NCBI GenBank assembly: GCA_910577295.1
Contig: CAJTLS010000002.1
Coordinates: 348-64,347 of the forward strand
DNA: 64,000 bases
From: an uncultured Eubacterium sp.
GTDB lineage: Bacteria; Bacillota; Clostridia; Lachnospirales; Lachnospiraceae
Direction of reading: 5' to 3'
Part shown: positions 55,090 to 62,195 of the stretch, piece by piece
Position numbering within the stretch: position 1 is the first letter of the stretch
How the letters are laid out: each line of letters begins with the position of its first letter
Program-made: the position numbers and the translations under genes
The notes under the pieces: model-generated
What the model saw: only the letters and a program-made list of their open reading frames with translations
Database searches by the model: none
Told to the model about the DNA's origin: nothing

Positions 55090-55986
55090 TTAAGGAATAT
55101 CAGCAGGATTTACATGAACCATAATATGCTTTACTTTCGGGAACTCCCGCTCAATCGTATCGTGAACTGTCTCCGCAATATCATGGGCCTCCCGCAGAGG
55201 AATATTTCCATCTGCGCGAATCTCCACATCCACATAAATCTTATTGCCAAAAGTCCTTGTCTGCAGCAAATCTACTGCGATTACTCCCGCCTGCCGCAGC
55301 ACACACCCGAGCATCTGCTCCTCCGTCTCTTCATCGCAGGCCTTGTCGACCATCTTGTCTACCGCGTCCATAAATATCTCAAAGGCGGCCTTTTCTATAA
55401 ATGCGCAAATAATTAGACTCGCTACCGGGTCAAGAATCGGAAATCCCAGTCTCGCGCCGCCAATTCCAACTAAAGCGCCAACCGAGGATAGCGCATCTGA
55501 ACGATGGTGCCATGCGTCCGCCATCAGCGCTCCGGAGTCAATCCTTTTTGCTCCCGCCCTTGTATACCAAAACATTGCTTCTTTTACGACAATGGATAAA
55601 ATCGCCGCCGCGAGAGCCAGCACCCCCGGAACGGCAAGATTGTCATAGTCTGCCTCCAGTATTTTCTGCAGCGCAGCCCAGCCAATACCCAAACCGGTAA
55701 CAGCAAGAATCGTTGCCAGAACAATCGCGGCCACACATTCCAGACGCTCGTGCCCATAGGGATGTTCTTTGTCCGATTCTTTTCCGGATATTTTCACGCC
55801 AATAATGACAACAATCGTGCTGAATACATCCGAGGCAGAATGAATGGCATCGCTCATCATAGCTCCTGAGTTCGCCAACAAACCCGCCAGCAATTTTAAA
55901 AATGATAGCAGCGTATTGCCGATAATACTCAGAAAGGAAATGTGCATAACGGTTCTCTCATACTCTGTCTGCAACTGCTCTTTCAT
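55090..55986 (-). CDS. Cation diffusion facilitator family transporter
   Basis: A 298-residue metal efflux protein with about six membrane helices. Metal-site signatures are SDAIHSASDVF in the second helix and ADAWHHRSDALSS in the fifth. HPYGHERLE lies in between, and a cytoplasmic C-terminal domain ends with VKHIMVHVNP. It probably exports zinc, iron or manganese in exchange for protons. ATG 55986 is chosen for GGAGG upstream. Confidence 0.92.
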   Translation of the reverse strand: MKEQLQTEYERTVMHISFLSIIGNTLLSFLKLLAGLLANSGAMMSDAIHSASDVFSTIVVIIGVKISGKESDKEHPYGHERLECVAAIVLATILAVTGLGIGWAALQKILEADYDNLAVPGVLALAAAILSIVVKEAMFWYTRAGAKRIDSGALMADAWHHRSDALSSVGALVGIGGARLGFPILDPVASLIICAFIEKAAFEIFMDAVDKMVDKACDEETEEQMLGCVLRQAGVIAVDLLQTRTFGNKIYVDVEIRADGNIPLREAHDIAETVHDTIEREFPKVKHIMVHVNPADIP

Positions 55987-56229
55987 CTCTTTACCTCCGT
56001 TTCTTATTGGAATCTGCCGCACCATCATCGGGTTAATCTGGCAGCTCTACCCTGTCATACAAAGAGAGACAAACCGATGTACATACTCTATTATTTTCTC
56101 TTTGAACTGCTAAAACCCTTTTCATTACTCCCCACCCTTTCCTGATAACTATCATAATAGTAAGAATATTAACTTTATTTTAGCACCATCATTTTACAGT
56201 GGCAAGACATTCCTTTACCTTATTTGGCT

Positions 56230-56266
56230 AATATACCTTGACAGGTGAGGTATATTGTGATTTAAT
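56230..56266 (+). promoter_or_regulatory. PadR operon promoter with overlapping operator
   Basis: TTGACA (56238-56243), 17 bases and TTTAAT (56261-56266) form the promoter. Perfect arms AATATACC (56230-56237) and GGTATATT (56249-56256) flank the -35 box, the size and position of a repressor site. The PadR gene starts about 50 bases downstream, so autoregulation is likely. Confidence 0.7.
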
Positions 56267-56318
56267 ATACATAAACTAGTATAACAAACACCAAATAATA
56301 AAGGAGCGTGATGCTTAT

Positions 56319-56654
56319 ATGTCCATTACATCCGACTTAATCCGCGGGCACACGGATACGATTATTCTGGCACAATTATCCGACGCGGACAGCTATGGAT
56401 ATCAGATTAATAAAACCATTCAGGAAAAAACAAAACAGGAATATGAATTGAAAGAGGCAACCCTCTATTCGGCCTTTCGCCGTCTGGAACAGGCGGGCTA
56501 TATCTGCTCGTATTGGGGAAATGAGACAACAGGCGCAAGACGGCGCTATTATACCATTACAAAAGAGGGACGGGAAGCTTATGAAAAAATGTGCGTCGAA
56601 TGGGAACAATCAAAACGGCTGATTGACCAGTTAATTGTTCAGACACAAGAATAA
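56319..56654 (+). CDS. PadR family transcriptional regulator
   Basis: A 111-residue winged-helix repressor. DSYGYQINKTIQEKT is followed by the recognition region LKEATLYSAFRRLEQAGYI and the wing GARRRYYTITKEGREAY. AAAGGAGCG lies upstream of ATG 56319. It leads an operon with a permease-prefix protein and a DUF4097 protein, a known envelope-stress layout, and probably represses it. Confidence 0.92.
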   Translation: MSITSDLIRGHTDTIILAQLSDADSYGYQINKTIQEKTKQEYELKEATLYSAFRRLEQAGYICSYWGNETTGARRRYYTITKEGREAYEKMCVEWEQSKRLIDQLIVQTQE

Positions 56655-56681
56655 ATGATTTTCAGAAAGGAGAGTTTATCT

Positions 56682-57353
56682 ATGGAAGATAAATTACGTG
56701 CACATATGGACCACCTTTTCCGGGAGGTTCCGGTAACTAAAAAATCGGTGGAATTAAAAGAGGAAATTTTACAAAATCTGGTAGACAAATACCATGATTT
56801 GATTGCCGAGGGGAAAAGCGAAGAAGCCGCCTATAACATCGCAGTAGCAAGCGTGGGCGACATCAGCGAACTGCTCGCTTCTCTCAAAGAAGAATCGGCA
56901 GCTCCGAACCCTATGTCCTCAATCGAATATATCCATTGGAAAAAGCGTTCGGCAGTTCTCGTTCCTATAGCCGTCATGCTGTATATCTTGTGTGTTATTC
57001 CTCCCATTATTGCCGAAGAGTTTCACATAAATGACGCTATCGGCGCCTGCGGATTGTTCCTGTTCGTCGGCATTGCCACCGCTATCATTGTATTTAACAA
57101 TATGTCAAAACCGACTATGGATAAACTGGACAGCACGATAGTAAATGAATTTAAAGAATGGAAAGCAAATCAGGAAGGACGCAAACGAGCTCGTAAGGCA
57201 ATTAACAGCGCACTTTGGACAATTGTTGTCATCTTGTATTTCCTCATCAGCTTCAGCACCGGCGCATGGTATATTACGTGGATCCTTTTCCTCATAGGAG
57301 CCGCTGTAGAAAATATAATAAAGGCAATTTTTGAATTACAGGAATCGAGGTGA
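56682..57353 (+). CDS. Permease prefix (HAAS-like) domain membrane protein
   Basis: A 223-residue protein. The first 80 residues form the helical permease-prefix domain seen next to PadR genes (SVELKEEILQNLVDKYHDLI, then AYNIAVASVGDISELLASL). Four membrane helices follow. It is likely a partner in the PadR-regulated envelope response. ATG 56682 follows AAAGGAGAG and is preferred over 56655. Confidence 0.8.
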   Translation: MEDKLRAHMDHLFREVPVTKKSVELKEEILQNLVDKYHDLIAEGKSEEAAYNIAVASVGDISELLASLKEESAAPNPMSSIEYIHWKKRSAVLVPIAVMLYILCVIPPIIAEEFHINDAIGACGLFLFVGIATAIIVFNNMSKPTMDKLDSTIVNEFKEWKANQEGRKRARKAINSALWTIVVILYFLISFSTGAWYITWILFLIGAAVENIIKAIFELQESR

Positions 57354-57357
57354 GTTT

Positions 57358-58158
57358 ATGAATGAAAAGAAAAAAACGAAAGCATATTTACGTTTAGGTA
57401 TTTCCACTGTTATGCTGCTCGTTCTGACTACAATTATGGCAATCGGTATAGGAAATGGCAGCAATCATTTTCCATTCTTTTTCTTTGGCTCATCCTATCC
57501 GTTCGCAGACAAATATACGGCAGGAAATACTTCCATTGCGGCAGATAAGTTAGAAGAAATCAATATTGACTGGATTAGCGGAAATATTCAGATTGAACGA
57601 TATGAGGGAGATACGATTGAAGTTCAGGAGGCAAATTCCGCTTCCCTTTCCGAAGCGGACAGGGTGCACTCCTACTACGAAAATGGAACTCTGAAAATAG
57701 AATTTCAAAAAAGCAAAAGGTTCTCATTTCACTCAATCACGCAAAATAAAAGCCTGCTTTTGCGCATACCGGATAAATTTTCATCTACTCCTCTGAAAAA
57801 AATCGATATTGATAATGTGAGCGCAGATATTTCCGTGGATGGCCTGCAAATAAAAGATTTTTCAGCGGACACCGTCAGCGGCAACATCAGTGTCAAGGGG
57901 GCCGTAGAAAATTTTGAGACTGACTCCGTATCCGGTGACAGCGCTTTGACTTCCACTGTCACTCCGAAAGAAATTGAAATCGATACGGTGAGCGGAGACA
58001 CAACGATAACCGTTCCCGCCGACTCCCAATTTTCCATTGATTATGACAGTATTTCCGGCGATCTGAGCAATGCCTTTCCTACAAAAACCGATAATAGTGG
58101 CGGTAAATGGACGTTTGACACCGCAAGCGGCGATGTCACTATCAACAGCATGTCATAG
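57358..58158 (+). CDS. DUF4097 family beta-repeat protein
   Basis: A 266-residue protein with an N-terminal membrane anchor (LGISTVMLLVLTTIMAIGIG). Parallel beta repeats follow, with recurrent SGNIQI, SADISV, SGNISV, SGDSAL, SGDTTI, SGDLSN and SGDVTI units. This is the pattern of DUF4097 (LiaG/YvlB-like) proteins in antimicrobial-peptide and envelope-stress responses. It starts four bases after the previous stop, in the PadR operon. Confidence 0.88.
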   Translation: MNEKKKTKAYLRLGISTVMLLVLTTIMAIGIGNGSNHFPFFFFGSSYPFADKYTAGNTSIAADKLEEINIDWISGNIQIERYEGDTIEVQEANSASLSEADRVHSYYENGTLKIEFQKSKRFSFHSITQNKSLLLRIPDKFSSTPLKKIDIDNVSADISVDGLQIKDFSADTVSGNISVKGAVENFETDSVSGDSALTSTVTPKEIEIDTVSGDTTITVPADSQFSIDYDSISGDLSNAFPTKTDNSGGKWTFDTASGDVTINSMS

Positions 58159-58163
58159 TAAAT

Positions 58164-58200
58164 AGGAAACTTTGCTACTTCGTTTCCTTTGGGGCTTTTT
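58164..58200 (+). terminator. Possible terminator of the PadR operon
   Basis: AGGAAAC (58164-58170) pairs with GTTTCCT (58182-58188), followed by TT, GGGGC and a T run. It overlaps the end of the convergent YitT gene. Moderate support. Confidence 0.4.
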
Positions 58201-59029
58201 TCTTTATATGGTTTCCGACAATCTCAGATACGTCGGAAACCGTCATAAAGCCCGATTCGTCATCCTCTTGCAAAATTTTTTTGATAACCGGTATCTCAAT
58301 CCTTGTGACGACACAATACAAAACTACCTTTTTTCCACTTATCAGTCCTTCGCCTTCCAAAATCGTTACCGTCCGTCCCAATCTCTCAAAAATGGCATCG
58401 GAAATCTGCTGACTCTCATTTGTAATAATCATCACGGCCTTTGCTTCATCTAACCCCACTTCTACCAAATCAATAACTTTAGATGTGATAAAATAAGTCA
58501 AAAGACTGTACATCGCGCGGTCAGAGCCAAACAACACCCCGACGACGAAATAGATTAATATATTAAAGATTAATATAATCTGTCCAACCGAAAGAGACGT
58601 CTTTTTGCTAATCAGTATCGCCATCGTCTCCGTTCCATCCAGACACCCGCCGTACCGTATGACAAGGCCGACCCCGATACCAAGTACAATACCCCCGAAA
58701 ACGGTAGCGAGCAATGGCTCGGAAGTCGCCATATTCCACGAATAAAAGATTTGCAGCGAGACAGAAAACACTACCATCCCCACTGCCGTCTTTGCCAGAA
58801 AAAGACTTCCCATCTGCCGGAATCCCACATAGAGGAATGGCACATTCAAAAGAAACGTGAGCACACTGAGCGGCAGGGGCACAAAAACATCAAGAACCAT
58901 GCCGATTCCTACAATTCCCCCATCCATGATGTTATTTGGCGCCAAAAACTGCTCAATGGAAAAGGCGGCAATAATCGCACCGACAACGACAAATATAAAC
59001 GATATTATAATCTCTTTCTTTTTCTTCAT
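58175..59029 (-). CDS. YitT family membrane protein
   Basis: A 284-residue protein with five to six membrane helices. The YitT-type start is FIFVVVGAIIAAFSIEQFLA with PNNIMDGGIVGIGM. A C-terminal cytoplasmic DUF2179 domain includes VMIITNESQQISDAIFERLG and FMTVSDVSEIVGNH. Function is uncertain; transport has been proposed for the family. ATG 59029 has GGGAGG upstream. Confidence 0.9.
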   Translation of the reverse strand: MKKKKEIIISFIFVVVGAIIAAFSIEQFLAPNNIMDGGIVGIGMVLDVFVPLPLSVLTFLLNVPFLYVGFRQMGSLFLAKTAVGMVVFSVSLQIFYSWNMATSEPLLATVFGGIVLGIGVGLVIRYGGCLDGTETMAILISKKTSLSVGQIILIFNILIYFVVGVLFGSDRAMYSLLTYFITSKVIDLVEVGLDEAKAVMIITNESQQISDAIFERLGRTVTILEGEGLISGKKVVLYCVVTRIEIPVIKKILQEDDESGFMTVSDVSEIVGNHIKKKAPKETK

Positions 59030-59068
59030 TTTTCCTCCCTTTTGCAGCATAACATCATTTTCTTTCTC

Positions 59069-60142
59069 TCATGTTCCTACGCGGCTGTCACCGCGTTCCG
59101 TTACAATGCGATAGCCGATTTCTTCCACTCTCTTTTTCAAATGCTCTATTTCCTGTGCCGATTCAGCGCCGCAGAAAACTTTATTGTCATATAACGCATA
59201 TTTTTTCCTTACCGCAGATGGAGACAGATTCGGCATAACAACATTGGCTCCCGCCAACAATCCCTTTTCCCTGCCATCCGGTGCTATCGTAGCAAGGGCT
59301 GTTGTCGCCGGAAGCAGCACTTTCGGGAAAAGTAGCCGCAACACGCCAAGAAGAATGCATGTCATTTCTAAAGAACCATTTTCCATCTTTCTAAAAGGCG
59401 TATCCGCATGAGCAAGAAAAGGCCCCACACCTATCATATGCGGCGCCAGTTCCTGCAAAAAGCGAATATCTGCCAACAAATGCTCCACCGTCTGGGCAGG
59501 CGAACCTATCATCATACCGGCTCCCACCTCATATCCTAATTCCCGTAATGTATAGAGACAGCTCTTTCGTTTTTCCAGAAGCATCTCCGATGGGTGCAGC
59601 CGGCGGTAATGCTCGTCCACCGCCGTCTCATGCCGAAGCAGATAGCGGTCTGCTCCTGCTTCTTTCCAGCATTGGTACATCTCTCTGTCCCACTCGCCAA
59701 CAGACAGAGTAACCGCACAATCCGGAAACTCCTTTTTTATCGCGCGAATGATTTCTTCCATATGTTCTTCCATAAACGGCCGGTCTTCGCCCCCCTGCAG
59801 TACAAAGGTGCGAAACCCAAGCGAGTAGCCCTCTCTTGCACAATACAAAATCTCTTCCGGCGTCAGCCGGTATCTTTGTATCTTCTGATTATCCTTTCGT
59901 ATCCCACAATAATAGCAATTGTTTGTGCAGATATTGGAAAACTCAATCAATCCACGGACATAAACATCTTTTCCATATATGTTCTCGCGCACCTCTCTTG
60001 CCACTGAAAAAAGATATTCCTGCTCTTTCCGGCGATTCGGATTTTCCTCATCAGTCAGTGACGTCAGAAGCTGTATAAACTTCTCCCCCGACAGATTCTT
60101 TCTCTTCTTCAATTGCCGGATTAACTGCTGGTTCCCTGTCAT
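59069..60142 (-). CDS. hydE: [FeFe] hydrogenase maturase HydE-like radical SAM protein
   Basis: A 357-residue radical SAM enzyme. VRGLIEFSNICTNNCYYCGI carries the CxxxCxxC iron-sulfur motif. FRTFVLQGGED, RYLLRHETAVDEHYRRLHP and IGVGPFLAHADTPF fit HydE, which helps build the H-cluster ligand. BioB/PylB-like relatives are possible alternatives. The start lies inside the preceding gene, with a 92-base overlap. The family needs this N-terminus, and no later Met exists before the core. No hydrogenase structural genes are visible. Confidence 0.85.
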   Translation of the reverse strand: MTGNQQLIRQLKKRKNLSGEKFIQLLTSLTDEENPNRRKEQEYLFSVAREVRENIYGKDVYVRGLIEFSNICTNNCYYCGIRKDNQKIQRYRLTPEEILYCAREGYSLGFRTFVLQGGEDRPFMEEHMEEIIRAIKKEFPDCAVTLSVGEWDREMYQCWKEAGADRYLLRHETAVDEHYRRLHPSEMLLEKRKSCLYTLRELGYEVGAGMMIGSPAQTVEHLLADIRFLQELAPHMIGVGPFLAHADTPFRKMENGSLEMTCILLGVLRLLFPKVLLPATTALATIAPDGREKGLLAGANVVMPNLSPSAVRKKYALYDNKVFCGAESAQEIEHLKKRVEEIGYRIVTERGDSRVGT

Positions 60143-60530
60143 CTTCTTCCACTTTCACTTCCTCACTTATATCGGTATCCTCGCACGCTTTCAGACAAGC
60201 CATGCTCTGCCCGTGTAACTTCTTTGCCAAATCAAATTTCAAAATTTGTTTTCTCCGCACGTTATGTCCCACAGTCTCACGATACTGCCGGTTTACAAAT
60301 TGTAAAATCTCAGGCAATGCCTCAAGCACTCCCGGCACATCATAATATACGGCAACGACTACATAATTCATCGGCCCTGTCTGGTAGAGCTGCAAATCGG
60401 CAAAAAATTCACCGCATTTTTCTTTTAACTGCTCGTCTAAATACCTGACCAACTGACAATATCTCTCCTGCCATCCCGGATTGACATAGGACATACTCAC
60501 ATCATATAAAAATTTGCATTCCTCGGACAT
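60051..60530 (-). CDS. Unknown protein upstream of HydE
   Basis: A 159-residue protein, not recognised. The first 115 residues look compact (SEECKFLYDVSMSYVNPGWQ, then QYRETVGHNVRRKQIL). The last 40 are acidic and low in complexity and overlap the start of hydE. ATG 60530 follows GAGG, which is buried in a hairpin (60534-60584); ATG 60575 lies inside that hairpin. Coupled translation with hydE suggests a link to it, perhaps in regulation. Confidence 0.65.
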   Translation of the reverse strand: MSEECKFLYDVSMSYVNPGWQERYCQLVRYLDEQLKEKCGEFFADLQLYQTGPMNYVVVAVYYDVPGVLEALPEILQFVNRQYRETVGHNVRRKQILKFDLAKKLHGQSMACLKACEDTDISEEVKVEEDDREPAVNPAIEEEKESVGGEVYTASDVTD

Positions 60531-60533
60531 AAA

Positions 60534-60584
60534 AATACCTCGGCAAATATCTTCATATCTATTATATGAAAACACCGAGGTATT
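60534..60584 (-). promoter_or_regulatory. Leader hairpin covering a ribosome-binding site
   Basis: On the minus strand AATACCTCGG (60575-60584) pairs perfectly with CCGAGGTATT (60534-60543), which contains the ribosome-binding GAGG of the gene at 60530. An inner 7-bp stem (60552-60558 with 60564-60570) adds stability. It could switch translation, or act as an attenuator since TTTT follows. A TATAAT at 60629-60634 may be the upstream -10 box. Confidence 0.6.
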
Positions 60585-60800
60585 GTCATTCTTTTTTTAA
60601 TTTAATTGGGATGGAAAACACGACCGTAATTATAATACCTGCTCACTCTGGCAGGATTTTTAATACATTTCAGGTGAGGTCTGCCTTTAATGCCAAACCT
60701 CTCTGCCGATGACTCACTTTATACGGTATTCTCCCTAATGTCCTCCTTAAAACTGTATATTTTATGCACGGATTTTGAAGTATATTTTCCCTCCTCATCC
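60585..60800. other. Intergenic region without a supported gene
   Basis: The stretch holds a minus-strand TATAAT (60629-60634), flanked upstream by a small inverted repeat CCTGC/GCAGG (60638-60655), likely promoter parts of the gene at 60530. A 69-codon frame on the minus strand (60670-60879) has no ribosome-binding site and no family likeness. Nothing else was seen. Confidence 0.5.
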
Positions 60801-60830
60801 TTGACATAAACTTACCTATTATAGTAAAAT
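60801..60830 (+). promoter_or_regulatory. Promoter of the first glycerophosphotransferase gene
   Basis: TTGACA (60801-60806), an 18-base spacer and TAAAAT (60825-60830), about 75 bases before the start at 60904. Confidence 0.65.
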
Positions 60831-60903
60831 ATTTTGAGTTATCAATTACAAACAAAAACACAGGCTTCACTATACGCACAACTATGTGCGATTGGAGGTT
60901 TCG

Positions 60904-62052
60904 ATGGCTGTCAGGATTAAAATAGCGGTGATACGCCTCGTTCAGATTTGTTTATTTTTTGTGCCGTTAAAACAAAACCGCATTATGTTTTATGCGAACA
61001 ACCGCAAAGGTTATGTATGCAATCCCGCCTCCCTGATGGAGGCTATCCGCAAAAATAACCCCGGCGAATATGAACTTATTTGGATGACGCGTTTTCCGGA
61101 GACTTGTGAGCAACGGGACGGAGTTACCGTTGTCAGGCAGAGAAGTTTTGCCTGTTTCAAATATTTTATGCGGACTAAGTATATAATTACCAATGACATG
61201 ATTGACGAGGCCTTTGTCAAAAAAGCGGGACAAATTTTTGTCTCCACATGGCACGGCGGAGGCGCCTACAAAAAAGTAGGAATTAGCGCCCTTTCCGAAG
61301 ATGCCGTTATTCGCAAAAACTTTCGCAGATGGTATGGCAGATTGGATTATTTTGTATCTTCCTGCCGGACATGTACCAATATGTATGCGGATGCTTTTGG
61401 TCTGCCGAAACAATGTTTTCTGGAGACAGGAACGCCGCGAAATGATATTTTCTTTTCTGAACACAGAGAAATCAGCAAGCGGGTAAGGGATTTTTATAAA
61501 ATACCAGAACAGACAAAAATTCTTCTATTTGCTCCCAGCTTTCAGATGTCTGCGCCGGAAAAGGAGAAGTACGACAAAGATAAATTAATTGAAGTGGCGC
61601 TTAAACTGCAAGAGACAACAAAAACTCCTTGGGTTATTCTCTATCGTTCTCACTATTTGCGCGACGAGGAGACACCGGAAACAAAATCCATTCTTCTGGA
61701 TGGCAATGCCTATTATGAAATGCAGGATTTGTTGTATGCGTCCGACGTGTTAGTTACTGATTTTTCCTCCTGCATTTGGGACTTTTCCCTGACCGGACGG
61801 CCTATTATTCTATTAGAAGAGCGTCTAGAAGAATATGAGAAAGAAGACCGTGGTTTTTTTGTTCCTTATAAAACTTGGCCCTATCTGCGAATTAGGGCGC
61901 TTGACGAACTGGTAACCGTGATAACTTCTGTTGTTGGCAACGACTATTCTTCCGTTTATGAAAATCACAGAGAAGAAATGGGGTCGTTCGAAACAGGCAC
62001 CGCTTGTCAGCAAATTATCAATACTGTTTTAATGCGCAGGAATGGAGATTAG
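60904..62052 (+). CDS. CDP-glycerol glycerophosphotransferase family protein
   Basis: A 382-residue TagF-type enzyme that adds glycerol-phosphate units from CDP-glycerol to a cell-surface polymer. Supporting motifs are FYANNRKGYVCNPASLMEAI, STWHGGGAYKKVG, LETGTPRNDIFF, ILLFAPSFQMS, and LLYASDVLVTDFSSCIWDF. GGAGG lies five bases before ATG 60904. Its last codons form the GGAATGGAGATTAG that begins the region of repeat copy B. The next gene encodes a related enzyme, so the pair may build one polymer. Confidence 0.9.
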   Translation: MAVRIKIAVIRLVQICLFFVPLKQNRIMFYANNRKGYVCNPASLMEAIRKNNPGEYELIWMTRFPETCEQRDGVTVVRQRSFACFKYFMRTKYIITNDMIDEAFVKKAGQIFVSTWHGGGAYKKVGISALSEDAVIRKNFRRWYGRLDYFVSSCRTCTNMYADAFGLPKQCFLETGTPRNDIFFSEHREISKRVRDFYKIPEQTKILLFAPSFQMSAPEKEKYDKDKLIEVALKLQETTKTPWVILYRSHYLRDEETPETKSILLDGNAYYEMQDLLYASDVLVTDFSSCIWDFSLTGRPIILLEERLEEYEKEDRGFFVPYKTWPYLRIRALDELVTVITSVVGNDYSSVYENHREEMGSFETGTACQQIINTVLMRRNGD

Positions 62053-62195
62053 TGTAAAAAATAAGCTTGATAGCTTATTTTTTACACAGGTATTTGTGCC
62101 GGAGCGTCACAAATACCCATGATGGCAGAGGAGAAATCGCTTTCGCGAATTTCTCCTCGCCCCGTCGCATACGCTCCGGAATGGAGATTAACATG
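62052..62195 (+). repeat. Dispersed structured repeat, copy B (long)
   Basis: A hairpin (62052-62087, GTGTAAAAAATAAGCT pairing with AGCTTATTTTTTACAC) is followed by TATTTGTGCCG, then about 75 bases absent from copy A, then GGAATGGAGATTAACATG. The extra part nests three stems: GGTATTTGTG/CACAAATACC, GAGGAGAAAT/AATTTCTCCTC, and CCGGAGCGT/ACGCTCCGG. The final GGAG and ATG are the ribosome-binding site and start of the next gene. Confidence 0.8.

Noticed and set aside
60670..60879. 69-codon frame on the minus strand
   Set aside because: No ribosome-binding site, overlaps the plus-strand promoter at 60801-60830, and the peptide has no recognisable features.
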